From Trochalopteron elliotii (lineage: Eukaryota; Chordata; Aves; Passeriformes; Leiothrichidae): DNA of 64,000 nt. Location: NCBI GenBank assembly GCA_024734555.1, contig JANPWX010000449.1, positions 6,006,690 through 6,070,689 on the forward strand, read 5' to 3'. A model generated the notes under the pieces. That model saw only the letters and a program-made list of their open reading frames with translations. It was not told where the DNA came from and searched no databases. The first letter of the stretch is position 1. Each line of letters starts with the position of its first letter. The position numbers were made by a program, and so were the translations under genes. Positions 23,201 through 36,257 of the stretch are shown here, in pieces.

Positions 23201-26200
23201 AGGTAAGCCCTGAACCATGGCAGCACAAAGCTGGGGGCCTACTAACACTGCATTTGGGGACCCAGCCTGACAGAGTCTATTTTCACGCCTCTCCAATGAC
23301 AGTCACTGTAGCAACTCATCCTGCATGAGCTCTGACCAGCAAGCTGGGAACAGATACACCCCTTTTCTTCCTTGAGGAAGGGATAGAGCCACAGGCCAGG
23401 CTTCCCTTCAGAGAAAGTGATCAGATTGATACTTAGCCTGAGTTAGGTGAAATTAAAATTTCTTGTGGACAAAAATAGAAAACAAATTATATAAGTGAGG
23501 CAACAACTGAGAGTCAGTTCCTCTGTTAAAGCCAAAATCAGTAAATGGAAGGCAAGATGGTTCTTGGTTCTTCTTCATGTAGAACTGAACAGGCCCCATC
23601 CATTTTTCTACCTGTTCTTGTCTACAAAATTGTCACTTTTTTCAGACGTAAGCAATGCTGCAGTGATCCAGGCTGTGCCCTTTAGGTTTCAATCCTCTCA
23701 ATGTGCACTGTCTGGGGAATGAAGCAGCTGCTTTCCGATTCGGCTGTGCTTTCCTCAGGGAACTTGGTAGCATTTATGCTTTTGAATCTTCCTGGCTTTC
23801 AGTTTGGTTCTGGATGAAGTTCATGGTGTTGATTTTCAACCTTAAATAGTTTGCATATAACTGATGAACTTGTTTCTTACAGTATGATGCTGAGGGATCT
23901 TGAGTAATTGCCTTTGTAGATGGAAAAAGGATGGTATTTCTGGTGAGGATCTCATCACCAACATTTTCTTTCTGTTTTGTTTTACCCCAAATGACTTCTA
24001 TTATGGTTACGTTTGAATCTCATCTATTTTTCTGTGGAAGAACCTGGGGTTACTTCTGTGTAAGGAAATGAAACATACCTGGAACTTGTCCCAGTATGGG
24101 GTGGTCCATGTCCATGGCATTAAATTCTCACCCATCCAGTACAGGGTGGCCTGTACAGTACAGCTGCTGACTGTACTTCTTAGCCATGATATTTCCGATA
24201 CCAGGGAGTATTTGGGAAGTTTCTAGATGATGTGGAGCAAAACTGTCTCAAGGAGCATTGTAACGAATTAACAGTCCAGGGGATTCTGTTCCATTAGTTT
24301 GGAACATTTCCTGGTACTAGTTAATAGGGATGACTGATTGCCAGCAATTAGGGTAAGGTTTGCTGAAGAACTACTGATTTTGAGTTCTTGGTAAGGTATT
24401 GCTGAAAATTATAATATTTCCAATTATTGGCTTGAAGACATCTGGGGAGAGCTTTGGCACAAATAGGCAGCCTCACGTAAGAGAAACCTGATCCAGAGCA
24501 AGAACTGTGGTCCTTGGGCATTTGGTCTGGGTGACAACAAAAGAGGTGGGGAGAGGATTATTTCAGGGTGCTGATACATCTGTGATACCTCACAGTTTGT
24601 TTGGCTGCACCCTGTGGGGTCCAGCGAGGAATGTTGGATCACCATGAGCAATGGCGAGTTCAGAAAGGCTGGGGAGTCACTGAGGCAAGAAGATCCAGGT
24701 GATTTAGAGGAATGATTTCCGAAAAAGCAGCGAGGTGGAACCAGACTGTGTCTCTGTGGCACATGGTTAGTGCTCTTTCTGGGAGCTTAAGTCAGGTAAG
24801 TCCAATACCTATACTGTCTGATCAGCACTGGATTTGACTCTAGGACTGAAAGTTCAGGAGCAACATGACAAATATAAAATATTAGAGGTCAGGGGGAACA
24901 CCATTTCAACTTATTTCAGTCATCCATCAGGAGTTCTTGTTGGTGGTGTTGTTATTCTTTCATAAAGCTTACCTGGGATTTTGTGCACCAATCAGCTCCA
25001 TTTAGGTTTAGAAGGGCAAGGCTGAGGGAACTGTGGATGTAGAGGGAATGGGGGAAGAAGATATAAAAGTGGTCATTTAGGTGTGCAGGTGTTTGGCAAA
25101 AGAGAGCTTTAAGGATTAAATTGTACTGGGAAATAAACCAGCAGCCAGCACAACTCAATGCCTCGTGCTTCTGACAGAGGTCTCTGCCTCCAGCAGCAGA
25201 TTCCCAGTAGCTTTGCACACAGCCAATAGTTATATGGTAATAATTCCAAAGTTTCTTTAAAAAGAAAACTTTTCTTCTTGCCTAAGGGCAAGAACTGACT
25301 TGTCATGTGGGTTTCATTAGTAACTATTACATTTTGGTTCTACTGTAGCATAAAGTAAATCCCAGAAATTTAGGTTAAAGCCTGACTTTCATTAGTCCAG
25401 ATGTTATAGAAAATATTGAGTACCAAACAGCTTTCTCTTCCCTAGCCTTGTGGAAGGCTGGGATATGTTCTATTTTAGGTAACACAGGATGTCTCTCAAG
25501 ATTTCATTAATGTGAGGTTTACTTCATAAAATAATATGATACTGTCTTGGGATCTTAAACACATTCATGTTGAACTTTCCTGAACATCTCTGCACCCTAC
25601 GTTTCAGGGTGACACTACCTAAACTCACTTCAGATTCTTAAACAGGGAAAAAGAGAGTTAACTTGAGCGTCATCTTACTTTTGATGATTAGAGGTCAGAG
25701 AGAAAATGTTGTTAGGAGGAGCTCAGAGGGGACATTCATCTTCTGTATTTTGCAGCAGGATAAAACATGCATGAAAATCTCTGGACACAGCTTTATAAGT
25801 TCCAGAGCATTTTGGCAGTTGCAATATTAACAATCACATTCTGTGACTGATGGCAGATTAGGGAAAGTCTTGGCTGGGAATTGACAGGCCCCCACAAGTC
25901 AGGGTTCTTTTTTTGCCATATCTGGACCAGCCTCTGGGAGTCAATTTGGCAGCTGGTTTGTGGGTTAGGAGAGTCAAATGCAGCATTAGCTGTTTTTACT
26001 CTCTGGAATTGACATGTAGTTCAGTGTGATACAGATTTTTTTGTTTGTTCATGGGTGGTTTTGGTTTGGTTTTGGTTTGTTTTTTTTATTGTAGAAGGGA
26101 TTACAGACTTTTTGATTGTAGTGTCCTGAAAATGTTTGGGAAATGATTTATTTTTGTTTTTCTTTTTTCTCTCCTTGGTTGGATCAGCTAGTAAAAAACC

Positions 26201-27349
26201 CCCAAAATAATTATCATTGAATCCCTGAGTAAATAGAAATTCTTTAAATTCAGGTGTCTTCAGTAGTGTTTTATGGCTGGGGAGGTTCCTGATGCACCTC
26301 TGTATTTATTGCAGGCTGTGCAGATCATCAGAAGGTGCATAAGTGTTTTGGAAAGATATGGAGAAAGTAGTGACACACAGCCGGTTCCTAAATTACAAAC
26401 TGGGGTTTTACAGAAGCCCAAACACAGTTTAAAAAGATCCAAAGGGAAAACTTTATTAGACAGAATTCACATACTCCTTTTGGACTCTGAGCAGTGCAAC
26501 TACCACAAAGTGATACAGCATATTTAAGAAAGAGGAGACTTTAATTAGGACTTGCTTTTATCTCTCCTTTTGGAAAAAGGCACAGCTCATGTCATGATGT
26601 TACAACCACTGTACTTTTTAAAGAAACTGGGTTTTAATTGCAGGTCTCAACCTGAATGCATCTACTGCTGCTTGACTTATCACATACTGCAAGTATATAG
26701 CCTGTGGAAGTGGAACAGAGGGACTTGCATTGATTTGAGAGCTTCTCTGCATTGGAGTTATAAACGTTGTACGGCACTTTGGGTAGTTGCCTATCAAAAA
26801 TCACATTTGACATTTTGTCTCTCAGCAGCACAGCCAGAACTCAAGGGATGAGGGAGCTGTAACAAATCACTTCATGCCAGGTTTCTGCCTGCTTGGTCAT
26901 TTAGATGCTCTTCTTCATGCACTTTATAATATAATGAGAAATAAGGTAAATATCACATGGCATTTCAGTGTATGTGGAGATTTGTATTCAAACTGTAAAA
27001 TCAGAGGTCAGAGACTGCTATTTACAACATTGCTTGATTAGAGGGAAAGACTTTTTTCAGAAATCATCCAACAAAATGTAGCTCTGTGGTACTGTCATCA
27101 CTTGAAGCGAGAAATCAGCCCTAATCCTTTCAGACCAAACTGACAGCAATTTACAAAATGCAGCCCTGTTAGTGTGATGCTTGCAAAGTTTTCTTCCTTT
27201 CATCTATTCAGTAAGCTTTAGATTTTCATTTTTCTGTAACTTGCATTTGATTCTGGGGCTTCAGCTTACATCAGTCACGGACTTTTAAACTCTGTGTCTT
27301 TAGTCCCCTTTTGATGATTTTTACTGCAGACCAACAGCTATGGATCAGC
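20211..27349. other. Long repeat-poor unique sequence
   Basis: About 7 kb hold no CR1, LTR or SINE that I can see, and no frame resembles a known protein (longest 112 codons, 24424-24762 minus). A GGTTTT-type low-complexity stretch lies at 26055-26088. Splice-donor-like CAG/GTAAG strings at 22844-22848, 23202-23206 and 24794-24799 are not tied to any exon. Weak protein-like sense on the minus strand at 23.9-24.3 kb was not strong enough to call. Confidence 0.5.
26055..26088. repeat. GGTTTT-type low-complexity repeat
   Basis: Degenerate units of GGTTTT/GGTTT are followed by a T-run. It is simple sequence only. Confidence 0.65.
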
Positions 27350-27919
27350 CATGGTGGGGCCAGCAGGACCAGGGCAGTGACTGTCCCCCTGTACTGTTGA
27401 GTACTGTCCCCCTGGCACTGCTGAGGCCACACCTCAAATCCTGTGTTCAGTTCTGGGCCCTCCCTGCAAGAAAGACATGGAGGGGCTGGAGCGTGTCCAG
27501 AGAAGGGTAACGGAGCTGGGGAAGGGTCTGGGGCACAAGTGCTGTGAGGAGCAGCTGAGGGAGCTGGGGGTGTTCAGCCTGGAGAAAAGGAGGCTCAGGG
27601 GGGACCTCATCACTCTCTGTAACCATCTGAAAGCAGGCTGTAGCCAAGGGGGGGATTGGTCTCTTCTTCCAGGTGACAGGATGAGAGAAAATGACCTCAA
27701 ATTGTGCCAGTAGAGGTTTAGATTGGACATCAGGAAAAATTTCTTTATGGAAAAGGTAGTCAAGAACAGGAATAGGCTGCCCGAGGAAGTGTTGGAGTCA
27801 TATCCCTGGAGGTATTTAAAAGATGTATAGATGTTGCACCTGGCAGTATCAGATTCATGGTTGGACTCAATGATCTTAGAGGTCTTTTCCAAGCTAAATC
27901 ATTCTATGATTCTATGATC
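27350..27919 (+). mobile_element. CR1 LINE, well-preserved 5'-truncated copy
   Basis: The copy starts in the ORF2 end (GGCCAGCAGGACCAGGG) and continues with GAGCGTGTCCAGAGAAGGG, GGGTGTTCAGCCTGGAGAAAAGG, GATTGGACATCAGGAAAAA and GGACTCAATGATCTTAGAGG. It ends in two clear ATTCTATG tail units (27900-27918). This is the best-preserved CR1 in the window. A 23-bp-period internal duplication (ACTGTCCCCCTG at 27380-27391 and 27403-27414) and a G7 run at 27646-27653 break its reading frame. Confidence 0.93.
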
Positions 27920-28953
27920 ACTTGAAAATGTGATAGGAACCAGTCCCTTTTCTAAGCTAGATGAGATTAATGAGGCAGCGTTAATTAGCTATGGTCCATA
28001 TTCTGCAGCACTCTGTGAGTGCTGTCTTTTCTATATGCACAGAAGTGGCAGAATATAGCCCTGCCTTGAGGGCAATTTTTGAAGCCTAGTGCGGAGATTT
28101 AACCACAGAGCTGCAGTTCAAGCCAGTAAGAGTTGCACCTCTAAGCATTCAAACCCTGCCCACTGCTCTGAGAAAAGCCATCTAGACACATCTGACACTG
28201 AAGTGAATAATAACAGAAATGTTTGGCACTTCTGAAGCAGTTAACATCTGCTCATATGCTAGTTAATTAACAGAGCAATATTAAGCTTTGGAGAAGCCTT
28301 GTCTTTCATCAGATGTAAAAAATAAAAGGAGATAGTTCTACTGACACAAGACTTGCTCAGGCTGCACACCAGTGCTCACTAAACTGCATTTTGAAGCCTC
28401 CCATTGACTTACTCCATCTGGCTAAGGGCCCAAGTGTGACTTGTCCACATTAGTCACACTCTGTCTGTTTTTAGATAAGATTCAGCTTCTCTTGACCCCT
28501 TCTAAATGACATCATGGAAGTAGCATTACAGCTGTTCCACCTCACACCAAAACTTGCATATGTTGGCTTTGTGTCTGTACATTTGATGAGATGTTCACCC
28601 TCAATTGTTCAGAATTAATTAGAAATGATAGGACTTCAGCCAATAGTCATTGTAAGGTAAATGTCATGAGCTTCTTTAGGAGTGGTACAGCCCTTCCAGT
28701 ACTAAACACTTTTCTCCAACAACACTTCTGTCAGAAAGGGCCAGTGTATTATCACCATCTCACTGACAGAGAGCTGAGGTACACGAGTTGGATTTCAGCT
28801 CCAGATTCAAACATATACATTCAGGCGTTGCTGACTCAGTGCCAGGAGGGTATCAAGGCTCGTTACTGTTGATGGAGAGATAGTTCATCAACCCCATAAA
28901 GCCTGGAAAAGAGTTATCTTCATGCTAAAGTAGGTAATTACTGGCTCCTCAAT
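27920..28953. other. Unique non-coding sequence
   Basis: No gene is recognised. The sequence is AT-rich with several TTAATTA-type motifs (near 27980, 28261). The one 93-codon frame (28591-28872, plus) has no recognisable domain. Confidence 0.5.
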
Positions 28954-29157
28954 GAATCATGGAATGTTTGAAGTTGAATGGACCTCCAAAGGTCATCTAG
29001 TCCAACAGCCCCTGCTCTGGAAGGGACCCCTAAATTTGGTTGCCCAAGATCATGTCATCTAGCTTTTGTGTGTTCTCAAGGATGGAGACTCCACAACCTC
29101 CCTAGACAGCCTGTGCTGGTGCTTGCTCACCATCACAATAAAAATGTGTTTCCCTAC
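28954..29157 (-). mobile_element. CR1 LINE 3' fragment, minus orientation
   Basis: The plus strand shows the reverse complement of the CR1 3' end: AATCATGGAATG, then GGACCTCCAAAGGTCATCTAGTCCAAC, AAGGATGGAGACTCCACAACCTC and CAGCCTGTGCTGGTGC. The left end is the element's tail, and the body is cut at about 200 bp. Confidence 0.88.
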
Positions 29158-30140
29158 TCGTGAATAAGGACCTGTGTGAAAATGGGAATCACTCAGAGAA
29201 AGTGTGACAGGACACTTCAGCCACACCTTCAACTGCTCAGCACAGCATGATGCAGCAACAGAGGTGTGGGAGTAGAGTACAATTGTTATTCTGGGCCAGC
29301 TCTGGAGGTTAGCTTTAGGAATTAACTTGATCAAGAACCTGTGAATCAAGAACCTCTGCATCATATGTTTTGGGCAGGACAGATAAAGCCACAGAATTGT
29401 TTTGGCAGTGCCAATAATTGAACTCACTTCCCCAAAAGACCACTTTTCTTACTGCTGTAGTCAGTGAGCTATTCCTCCTCTTTATTCAACTAGAAATGAA
29501 ATGCAAAAGAACATCAAAAATGTCTGTACATGTTCATGCTGTAATCCCGAAGTTTTGTCACTTGGTGGGTGATGGAGAATAAAACGTTCATAAGGCACAG
29601 AAGCCTAACTTGTGGAATTGGTATCAAATTATTCAATAAAACACACACTGATAGAGAAGACTGCAAATATCACTATTGACATAACATGCCCACTGGGCAC
29701 TGTGATTGAAATGGCAACCAAGCTATAGAGAGCATACCTAAATAGAGTTTAGAGAGAGAAATGAACGGAGAGACAACTGTGAGCAGCTAATACTCAATAA
29801 AGAGAAATATTAGAGAGGCTGTTTAGATAAAAGGAAAAAGTGTCTCCTTTCCTGAAAGAGAGATGTCTTTATTACATTAGATCTGGGAAGGCACTATACG
29901 ATCATTAAGAAGTCTCTTGTTTTCAGATAAGCGAGGAAATATAGAAATAAGAAATAGATCTCTGAATCTTCCTGCAAAAATTGCCAGAGGTCTTACAGAG
30001 ATTGGATAGTTTTAAAGAAAATAAATCCAACCACCCCAGAATTCTGAAATTGGGCTGAATATAGATATACTTGAGAAAAAGAAAAGAACATACATTTGTC
30101 TCAGTGGTTTTCAGTTCTGCATCTAGGCACCAAAATGATT
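29158..30140. other. Unique non-coding sequence
   Basis: No gene is recognised. A 122-codon minus frame starting in the adjacent CR1 (29059-29427) runs into this block and is considered accidental. The rest is purine-rich AT-rich DNA without a visible repeat family. Confidence 0.5.
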
Positions 30141-30392
30141 TAGAATCATAGAATTGCTAATGTTGGAAAACACCGTTAAGATCATCAAGTCCAGTCATCA
30201 ATCGAGCACCACCACCATATTCACCATGGCCTCAAGTGCCATATCCACGCATCTCCATCCAGGGATGGAGACTCCACCAGTTCCCTGAGAAGTTTGTCAC
30301 AATGCTTCACAACATTTTCCATGAAAAAGAATTCTAATATCTAATCTAAACCTACCCTGGCATACCCTCAGGCCATTTCCTCTTGTCCTGTG
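30141..30392 (-). mobile_element. CR1 LINE 3' fragment, minus orientation
   Basis: It opens with TAGAATCATAGAATTGCTAATG and AGATCATCAAGTCCAG, then ATCCAGGGATGGAGACTCCACCA, TAATATCTAATCTAAACCTACCCT and TTTCCTCTTGTCCTG. All are reverse-complement CR1 3'-region strings in the expected order. An indel lies in the middle (CACCACCACC stretch). Confidence 0.9.
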
Positions 30393-32994
30393 AAATTTGA
30401 TATGCTAAAATACAGAGGAAAACCATTCAAAATATCTATGTTTCAACTGGACTTAGATAAATTTTTCAACAACAGGTGTTGCTGAAAAACCTGTTGGCAA
30501 ATCTGTCCTTTGTTTTGTATCCTCTTTTTGAGAGTGTACAGTAAAGAACCTGACCATATATCTAAATTTAAAAAAAAAAAAGGTTTATCTATTTTCCTAC
30601 TGTTGGTTAATACACTTTAAAACACTTTAAAACTTTAACACTAAATTGTGTTGTTACCTAAATTGAGCTAAGAAGCTGGAATTTCTGTCCTTCCGTCATA
30701 AGCAAGTCACATACTGTAAACGTGATTCTGTGCAGTGTTTTGGAGGATTTGCAAATAGATGCTTTTTTTTTCCTTTTTTTCCCTCTGTGCTGGGGCGAGT
30801 GAACTCAGCAAAACCATGCTCACTTATTTTTATGCTTACTCTGTGATATTTCTCTGGAGCAGCAATTTACAGGGGTAACGAGCTGTGGCTCTTGCACTAG
30901 TATTTTGGCTTTTTATTTACTGATGACAATATTTAGCTAGTTTTGCTTTCTCCAGTACTGGACCCCATAGCTGCAAGGATCCACAGAGTGATTTGTACAC
31001 AGTCCACAGGTATTTTTCTGGGTCATGCTACTTTATGGCATCTTGGTCTTTGAACAGCCCAGGCAGTAGTGAAAATGCTACAGAAGATCTTCTACTTATA
31101 TGGAGCTGTCTGTTTTTTTGGTACAGCTGGGCTGCTGAAGTTAATGCTAAGGTTAAGGGGGCTACAGATGCTTTAGGCCACCACAAGGCCCCATTGGTTT
31201 AATTTATTGAGAAGCTGAGTAAACCTCTGGCCCATAACAGTAATATCTGTCTAGTGAGGGGCAAATGCATGGCATTGTACTGCATCCCATGGTCAATGCA
31301 CAACACACCTATTCCAGCTCTCCTTTCATGCCACAGAACCAGGCAGTTCTCTCTCAGCTCATCCCAGAGTTGCAGTCATTGTGTATCAACCATGATTACC
31401 TCACTAGGTCAAAATTACATTCAAATGTGCAATTCTTTTTCATCATAGGCAAAAATAGTAGTTATGTGACCAAATAACATCCTTAAAGTGTTGTAATTGT
31501 TGTTTAGGACAAATGTACTTTCAGAAAAGAGTATCTTCAGGAAGGTAAAGTGCTCTGAAAGCATATCACATCCCTTCCTGATTACTCCTGTTCCTTATAT
31601 TGTGGGAAGTCCTCATTTGCTCAATCCTGGATGCCTGTCCAATTTCCCAAGATCTCTGCTAGCATTTGAACTTCTATCCCTTTTTTATGTACAGTTCCTG
31701 TGTTGACCAGAAGGAAGGATGGAGATCTATGGGGAATGACAAAAATGTTTGCTCTAGCCAAGTCTCACAACTATATTAAAGCAAAGATATGAAACAATTT
31801 TTATATGGTGTATAAACAGAATGTATTACTGTATTAACAGAACATATTATTTACCACTTAAAAAGTTATTTCTCTGACACCAAAGTTATTTCTCTTACCA
31901 TGACAAGTTATTTCTCTCCCCCTCATCCCCTCTTTTGCCCCAGCCAGACTTTCAGACCCCAAGCATCTGCTGCCCCAGCTGCTGCCTCCACTTCTCCTGC
32001 CCCAGCAGGGCTGGGGAGGTGCCACTGGAGTGGACGCTTCTCTTGCCATCTTGGTGTGGCAGTGGGGAGGTGCCACATACAGCAAAAGAAATGGGGTACC
32101 TCTGGGGCTGAAATGAGGTGGACTGAGAAGGCCCTTAGGTGGCCCTTGTGAAGTGCAGTAGGGAACAGCTCTGAGTGATGGACACTTGAAGAATACGTCA
32201 GGGTGCCAGAATGCTTCCAATTTTGCCTGAATGAAGACTTCCACCATATGTTCTGCAACACTACATTGGATGTTGATTAAGTTTGTTTGCCGTTAGGTTT
32301 CTAATGATTTCTTCTTCCCTTTTTTTTTGCCATTTGCAGCAGGTACTTGGTTTTTTATGACATTATTGCACATGTGCTTGAGTGTTCTGGCTGGTGCAGA
32401 GGCTTTTTCTGCACTTTCTTATTCTGTGATTTTTCTTTACAGAGCTGTAAGTTCACATTAACATCAGTAAGTATCCTGACACATTTGCATTTTGTGATTT
32501 AAACGTGAATGAACAGATCCTTTTAGTGATGTGCTCAGAGACATCGGTGAGGGGTGTGGTATAGCAATCCGGGTGATGAAGATTTGTTATGACATTCTTC
32601 CTAAATTATTGAATCTGTCTTGCTCTATGCTAATTAGATCTCTCTGTTTGGTGATAAAACCAGACCTGGCAGAAAATGGGAATTTAATTGCTTTCATGAA
32701 ACATTTAGACAATAATAGACCTAAGAACAAGTAGTTACCTGGATTTACAATGCAGAAGTCTTACAATCTCCTTTATTTTCAAGCAGTTGTAAAATTAGTT
32801 AATAAATGAGCAATAATTGCTATATATTTGGATTTAAGCAATTTCATGCAGTATGTTCTGGTTTTTTGCAGTTAAAAAGTAGTTTGGATTAACTTTATTA
32901 TGAAGATAATGGCATAGTATGAAAATAAAAAATATGTGCTCTAATGAATCAAAATGGATTAAATTATTGAGAAGCTTGTATGGGATTTTATTTG
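30393..32994. other. Unique non-coding sequence with a GC-richer block
   Basis: No gene is recognised. 31920-32170 is GC-richer and gives a 129-codon minus frame (31858-32247) without any domain I know. At its left edge lies a three-unit tandem repeat (31863-31917). I looked for LTR termini and target-site duplications around this block and found none. Confidence 0.45.
31863..31917. repeat. Three-unit interrupted tandem repeat
   Basis: AAGTTATTTCTCT occurs three times, at 31863-31875, 31883-31895 and 31905-31917, separated by different 7-9 bp linkers. The conserved word with variable linkers suggests slippage in an old element or a cluster of identical binding sites. Confidence 0.7.
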
Positions 32995-33245
32995 ATCCAA
33001 TTTCATTGAATATTTTGCTTAATGATCTTAAAAAGAGAGGAAACTGCGTGATAATGAAAGTAGCAGTGTTATTGAGACCAGAGAATAAATGGAGATAATA
33101 AATGGTACAAAGGGATCTAGACCTACTGGAAATTTAAGCAGAGAATAATGAACTGAAATAAAACATTAGAGATATTAAGTAGTAAATACAAAGCCCAGGG
33201 ATCTGCAAGAGTAGAAACTCTGTATAAATTGAAGAGAATTTAGAA
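32995..33245 (+). mobile_element. Very old CR1/L3-like reverse-transcriptase remnant
   Basis: The segment around GGATCTAGACCTACTGGAAATTTAAGCAGAGAATAATGAA (33112-33151) corresponds to the RT-end region of old CR1/L3 elements that encodes a DLDRLE...W motif followed by a K-F-N stretch. AATGATCTTAAAAAG upstream fits the NDL position. The match is recognised by eye and heavily mutated, so the boundaries are rough. Confidence 0.4.
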
Positions 33246-36200
33246 AATAATGAGAAAACATATTTGATTACTGTAGAGATGGGTGCACAGAAAAGATTAA
33301 AAAGGCAATTCCCCCACGCTGCTTTGGGATGGGAAGGTCTGGGGTCGAGGCTGTTGTATTCTTATGTGTTGGTTCATGTGAAATCTGTATCACAGTTCAG
33401 AAATCAGCTTTACCAGGATAACATGGGAGCTGTGAATATTGCCTGCTGACACATTTCTGCAAACAGGTTCTGCTCAAATGCTCCAGAGGCACTACACTTT
33501 GGTACAAGATTTGCATGCAAGGCGTCTTGGGAGGGAGAGCAGGCATTTGTCTGTGAAGCTTTGAAAGGTATGAACTGAAAGGATCAAATGCACCACTAGC
33601 AAGACCAAATTCCAGGCTGTCAGATTCAGCTCAGTAGTTTCAAGAGCATTTTAAGGAGAAAATGAAGAAGAGATCCAAACTAAAATGTCAAATCCAAATG
33701 CTCCACATCTGTTTGGTTTCATGTATAGACCATGTGCTCAGTTTCTCTGTAAGGAAAGAAGCTACACACTGGATATGAACACCTCCCAAGTGGTGGCAAA
33801 GACCTCTTCTTGGTTTCCCTACCATTATATTGTCCCAGGGTCTCTTTAACTGAATAGTGTTGGGTTTTAGCCTCTTTTTTCTGCACTGACTTCACAAGTC
33901 CCATTCTCTTCCACCCCTACAGTTGGCCAAGGTCATCTCAGTAGAAGGGCAAACCTGCCTTCTCAGAGGAATATGGATGAGCACACTGGAAATGTGCCAT
34001 TGTAGGGTATTAGGTCTGGGTCCAATCTGGACCACAAAGGAGCATTAGCAGAGGAGAAGCTCTTTTTCTACCCTGTGTCAACAGAATGTCATTGCATGGT
34101 TTTTGACTTTGATTTCCAAATCAATTAAGAAGGATGTTTCTGACATTACTTCAATCAAGATATGGTGATAAACTGGTATTTTTTGTTTGCATCTCCTTTT
34201 ACCCATCACTTTGCAGGCATGATACTGCATATGCTTAGTCTCCATGTGCTGAATTTCAGCTACAGAAGGTACCAAGTGGGGACAGCCTCAGAGCTGTTCC
34301 AGGTTCCCACTAGTGCACTGGGGATGTCTGTTTGCTCTGCACAAAAATGCAAGGATTTACATAAATCCTTAAAACGTTTTCTTTAAATAGAAGTTAAAAG
34401 GCAATTGCAACATGATTCACAATAGCGTCTGGCCACCTTGTTCTTGTGTGAGGAAAAAGGAGTGGACATAAGGAATAGTTGTCAGATTTTCAGTCCCTGA
34501 CCTGGTACTCAAGTGTGGCAGGTAATGTGTGAGACCTGTCAGTGCTTGGTAGGGGTTTGAATGCAATGCCAGAGTGGAGTGCTTCAGCCTTCTGTGTTGC
34601 AAGGTTGCCCTCAGTATCTGCTGGTCACCTGTGGTCTGAGCATGGACAGTGAATGTCCCCAGTGTCCCAAGGCAGAACCAGAGCCTGGCTGTGCTGGCTG
34701 ATGCACAGATGCCACTGTTTGTCACTCTTTTGAACCCAGATGCCAGTGTCTATTTTAGGCCCAATAATGATTGGATCAAATCTTTATTTCTGTGTCTCTG
34801 ACAAATCAAGGTCATATTCTTGCTTGCTTCCAGGCTGAGGGCTGTCCTCTGCTGCTTCCCAGAGTGAGGCCTTGTACCTATTAGGAACAGTATATATAAT
34901 AGTAATAAAAAAGTGTAATAAAGAAACTTGCAGCATGCCTTACATAAAAGACCTTTTTGCATTATTTTATTTCATTTTGGGAGAGCAGTGTCTCCCAGAA
35001 AGCAGCTCAGAGATGGACTGTGCCCTCATGCCCTGCTGTCATTGCACATATATCTAATTAAATTAAAGGTTGAGATTAACCAACACAAAGGTCTTGTCTG
35101 TAGGGCTCAGTCCCACTCTTCCTGTTGTATCTCATTCCATCAATTTATTCAGTGTCATGTCTCATTACTCTGCAGCACTCGTTACACCCCGAACAATGAG
35201 ATGCAAGTGGTTCCTGCCATGCCCTGGCACTGCCACAGCAAGCAGCACTCGAGGGCATCAGCAGCTCACTGCCAGGGCTGGAACAGCACCTCTGCAAAAA
35301 ATTCACAGCAGGAATGTTTGCTGGGATTACACGACAGAATTTGCTAATACACTTATACACTTCCTAAGAAGACATTTATTACAGAACAGAACTGGAAGCG
35401 TGAGAACATTGCCTAGCTTTTTTTTTTTTTTTTTTTTGTGTGTGTCTATAATAAGCTGACTGAGCTAAAATTTTACTACCCTGGAAAATGTGCTGTGCAT
35501 TCACTCTTTGTTTTACCTTGTCTGAAAATTGCCATTTTAGGGAATGGACATTGGCTATGCATGCTTTTTCACTTAAAATAATTACTGGTTATTTTTAAAT
35601 AGCAATTTCTGCTATTTTTGAGCTGGACTGAGAGGATAATAAGAGCAGGATGGTTCCTGCTCCTTCACCAGCTTACATGATTTTACAGTCATATTATCTG
35701 TATTGTTTTGTTCCATTTTTTACTCACTAGTGTATTGTGCTGTCAGTTGTAAGCCAGTCTGAATCTTCCATTCCTTAAGCAGTTCTTTCAGTGAACAGTG
35801 TTTCAGTAGCTCCTGTACACGAGGTTTATGCATGTAGATTTCTGCAACTGGCTAACCTGAATATTTCAGTTCTTCTGACTGCCTGTGCTAAGAGTTCCTT
35901 TAATGATGTCAGCTGAGGTTTATCTGATAAGAAAGTTGTATAATATTATTTTGTGCATTGAGGGAGGGAGGCTGGGCTATGTATTCTTAGGTGTATATAT
36001 CTGCATTTCTATCCAAAAACAGATTAAAATGATCCTGTGCAAAAGCAAGTTGTGAAGAGTGCTGATAAGCTGCATTCTTGCAATCAATATTAATTCAAAC
36101 TTATTTGAGTTGAAAAATATTATATTGCTGAAACTACAAGAAAACAGTTCACACCAAGCAATGACATACAGAATGCCATAGGCCATGTGAAGAAAAACTT

Positions 36201-36257
36201 TGCTCAGCTCCATTGAAATGTCTGGTACAGCACTGTGTCCTGTTTCAAGTACCATTC
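33246..36257. other. Unique non-coding sequence
   Basis: No gene is recognised. Overlapping plus frames of 139 and 129 codons at 34928-35347 and 35070-35459 have no recognisable domain. The only repeat is a T20 run at 35418-35437 followed by (GT)4. Confidence 0.5.
35418..35445. repeat. T20 run with (GT)n end
   Basis: An uninterrupted run of 20 T is followed by GTGTGTGTC. It is a microsatellite-prone site. Confidence 0.85.

Noticed and set aside
23800..24350. Possible third copy of the relic A/B coding family on the minus strand
   Set aside because: A few protein-like words appear (for example PWYRKYHG), but there is no nucleotide alignment to A or B and stops are frequent.
27434..27892. 152-codon minus frame
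   Set aside because: It is the antisense of a CR1 element.
31860..32270. GC-richer block as a possible LTR
   Set aside because: No TG/CA ends with a duplication, and no polyadenylation signal in a suitable place.
34928..35459. Overlapping 139- and 129-codon plus frames
   Set aside because: Two overlapping frames of similar length with no domain suggest chance openness rather than a gene.
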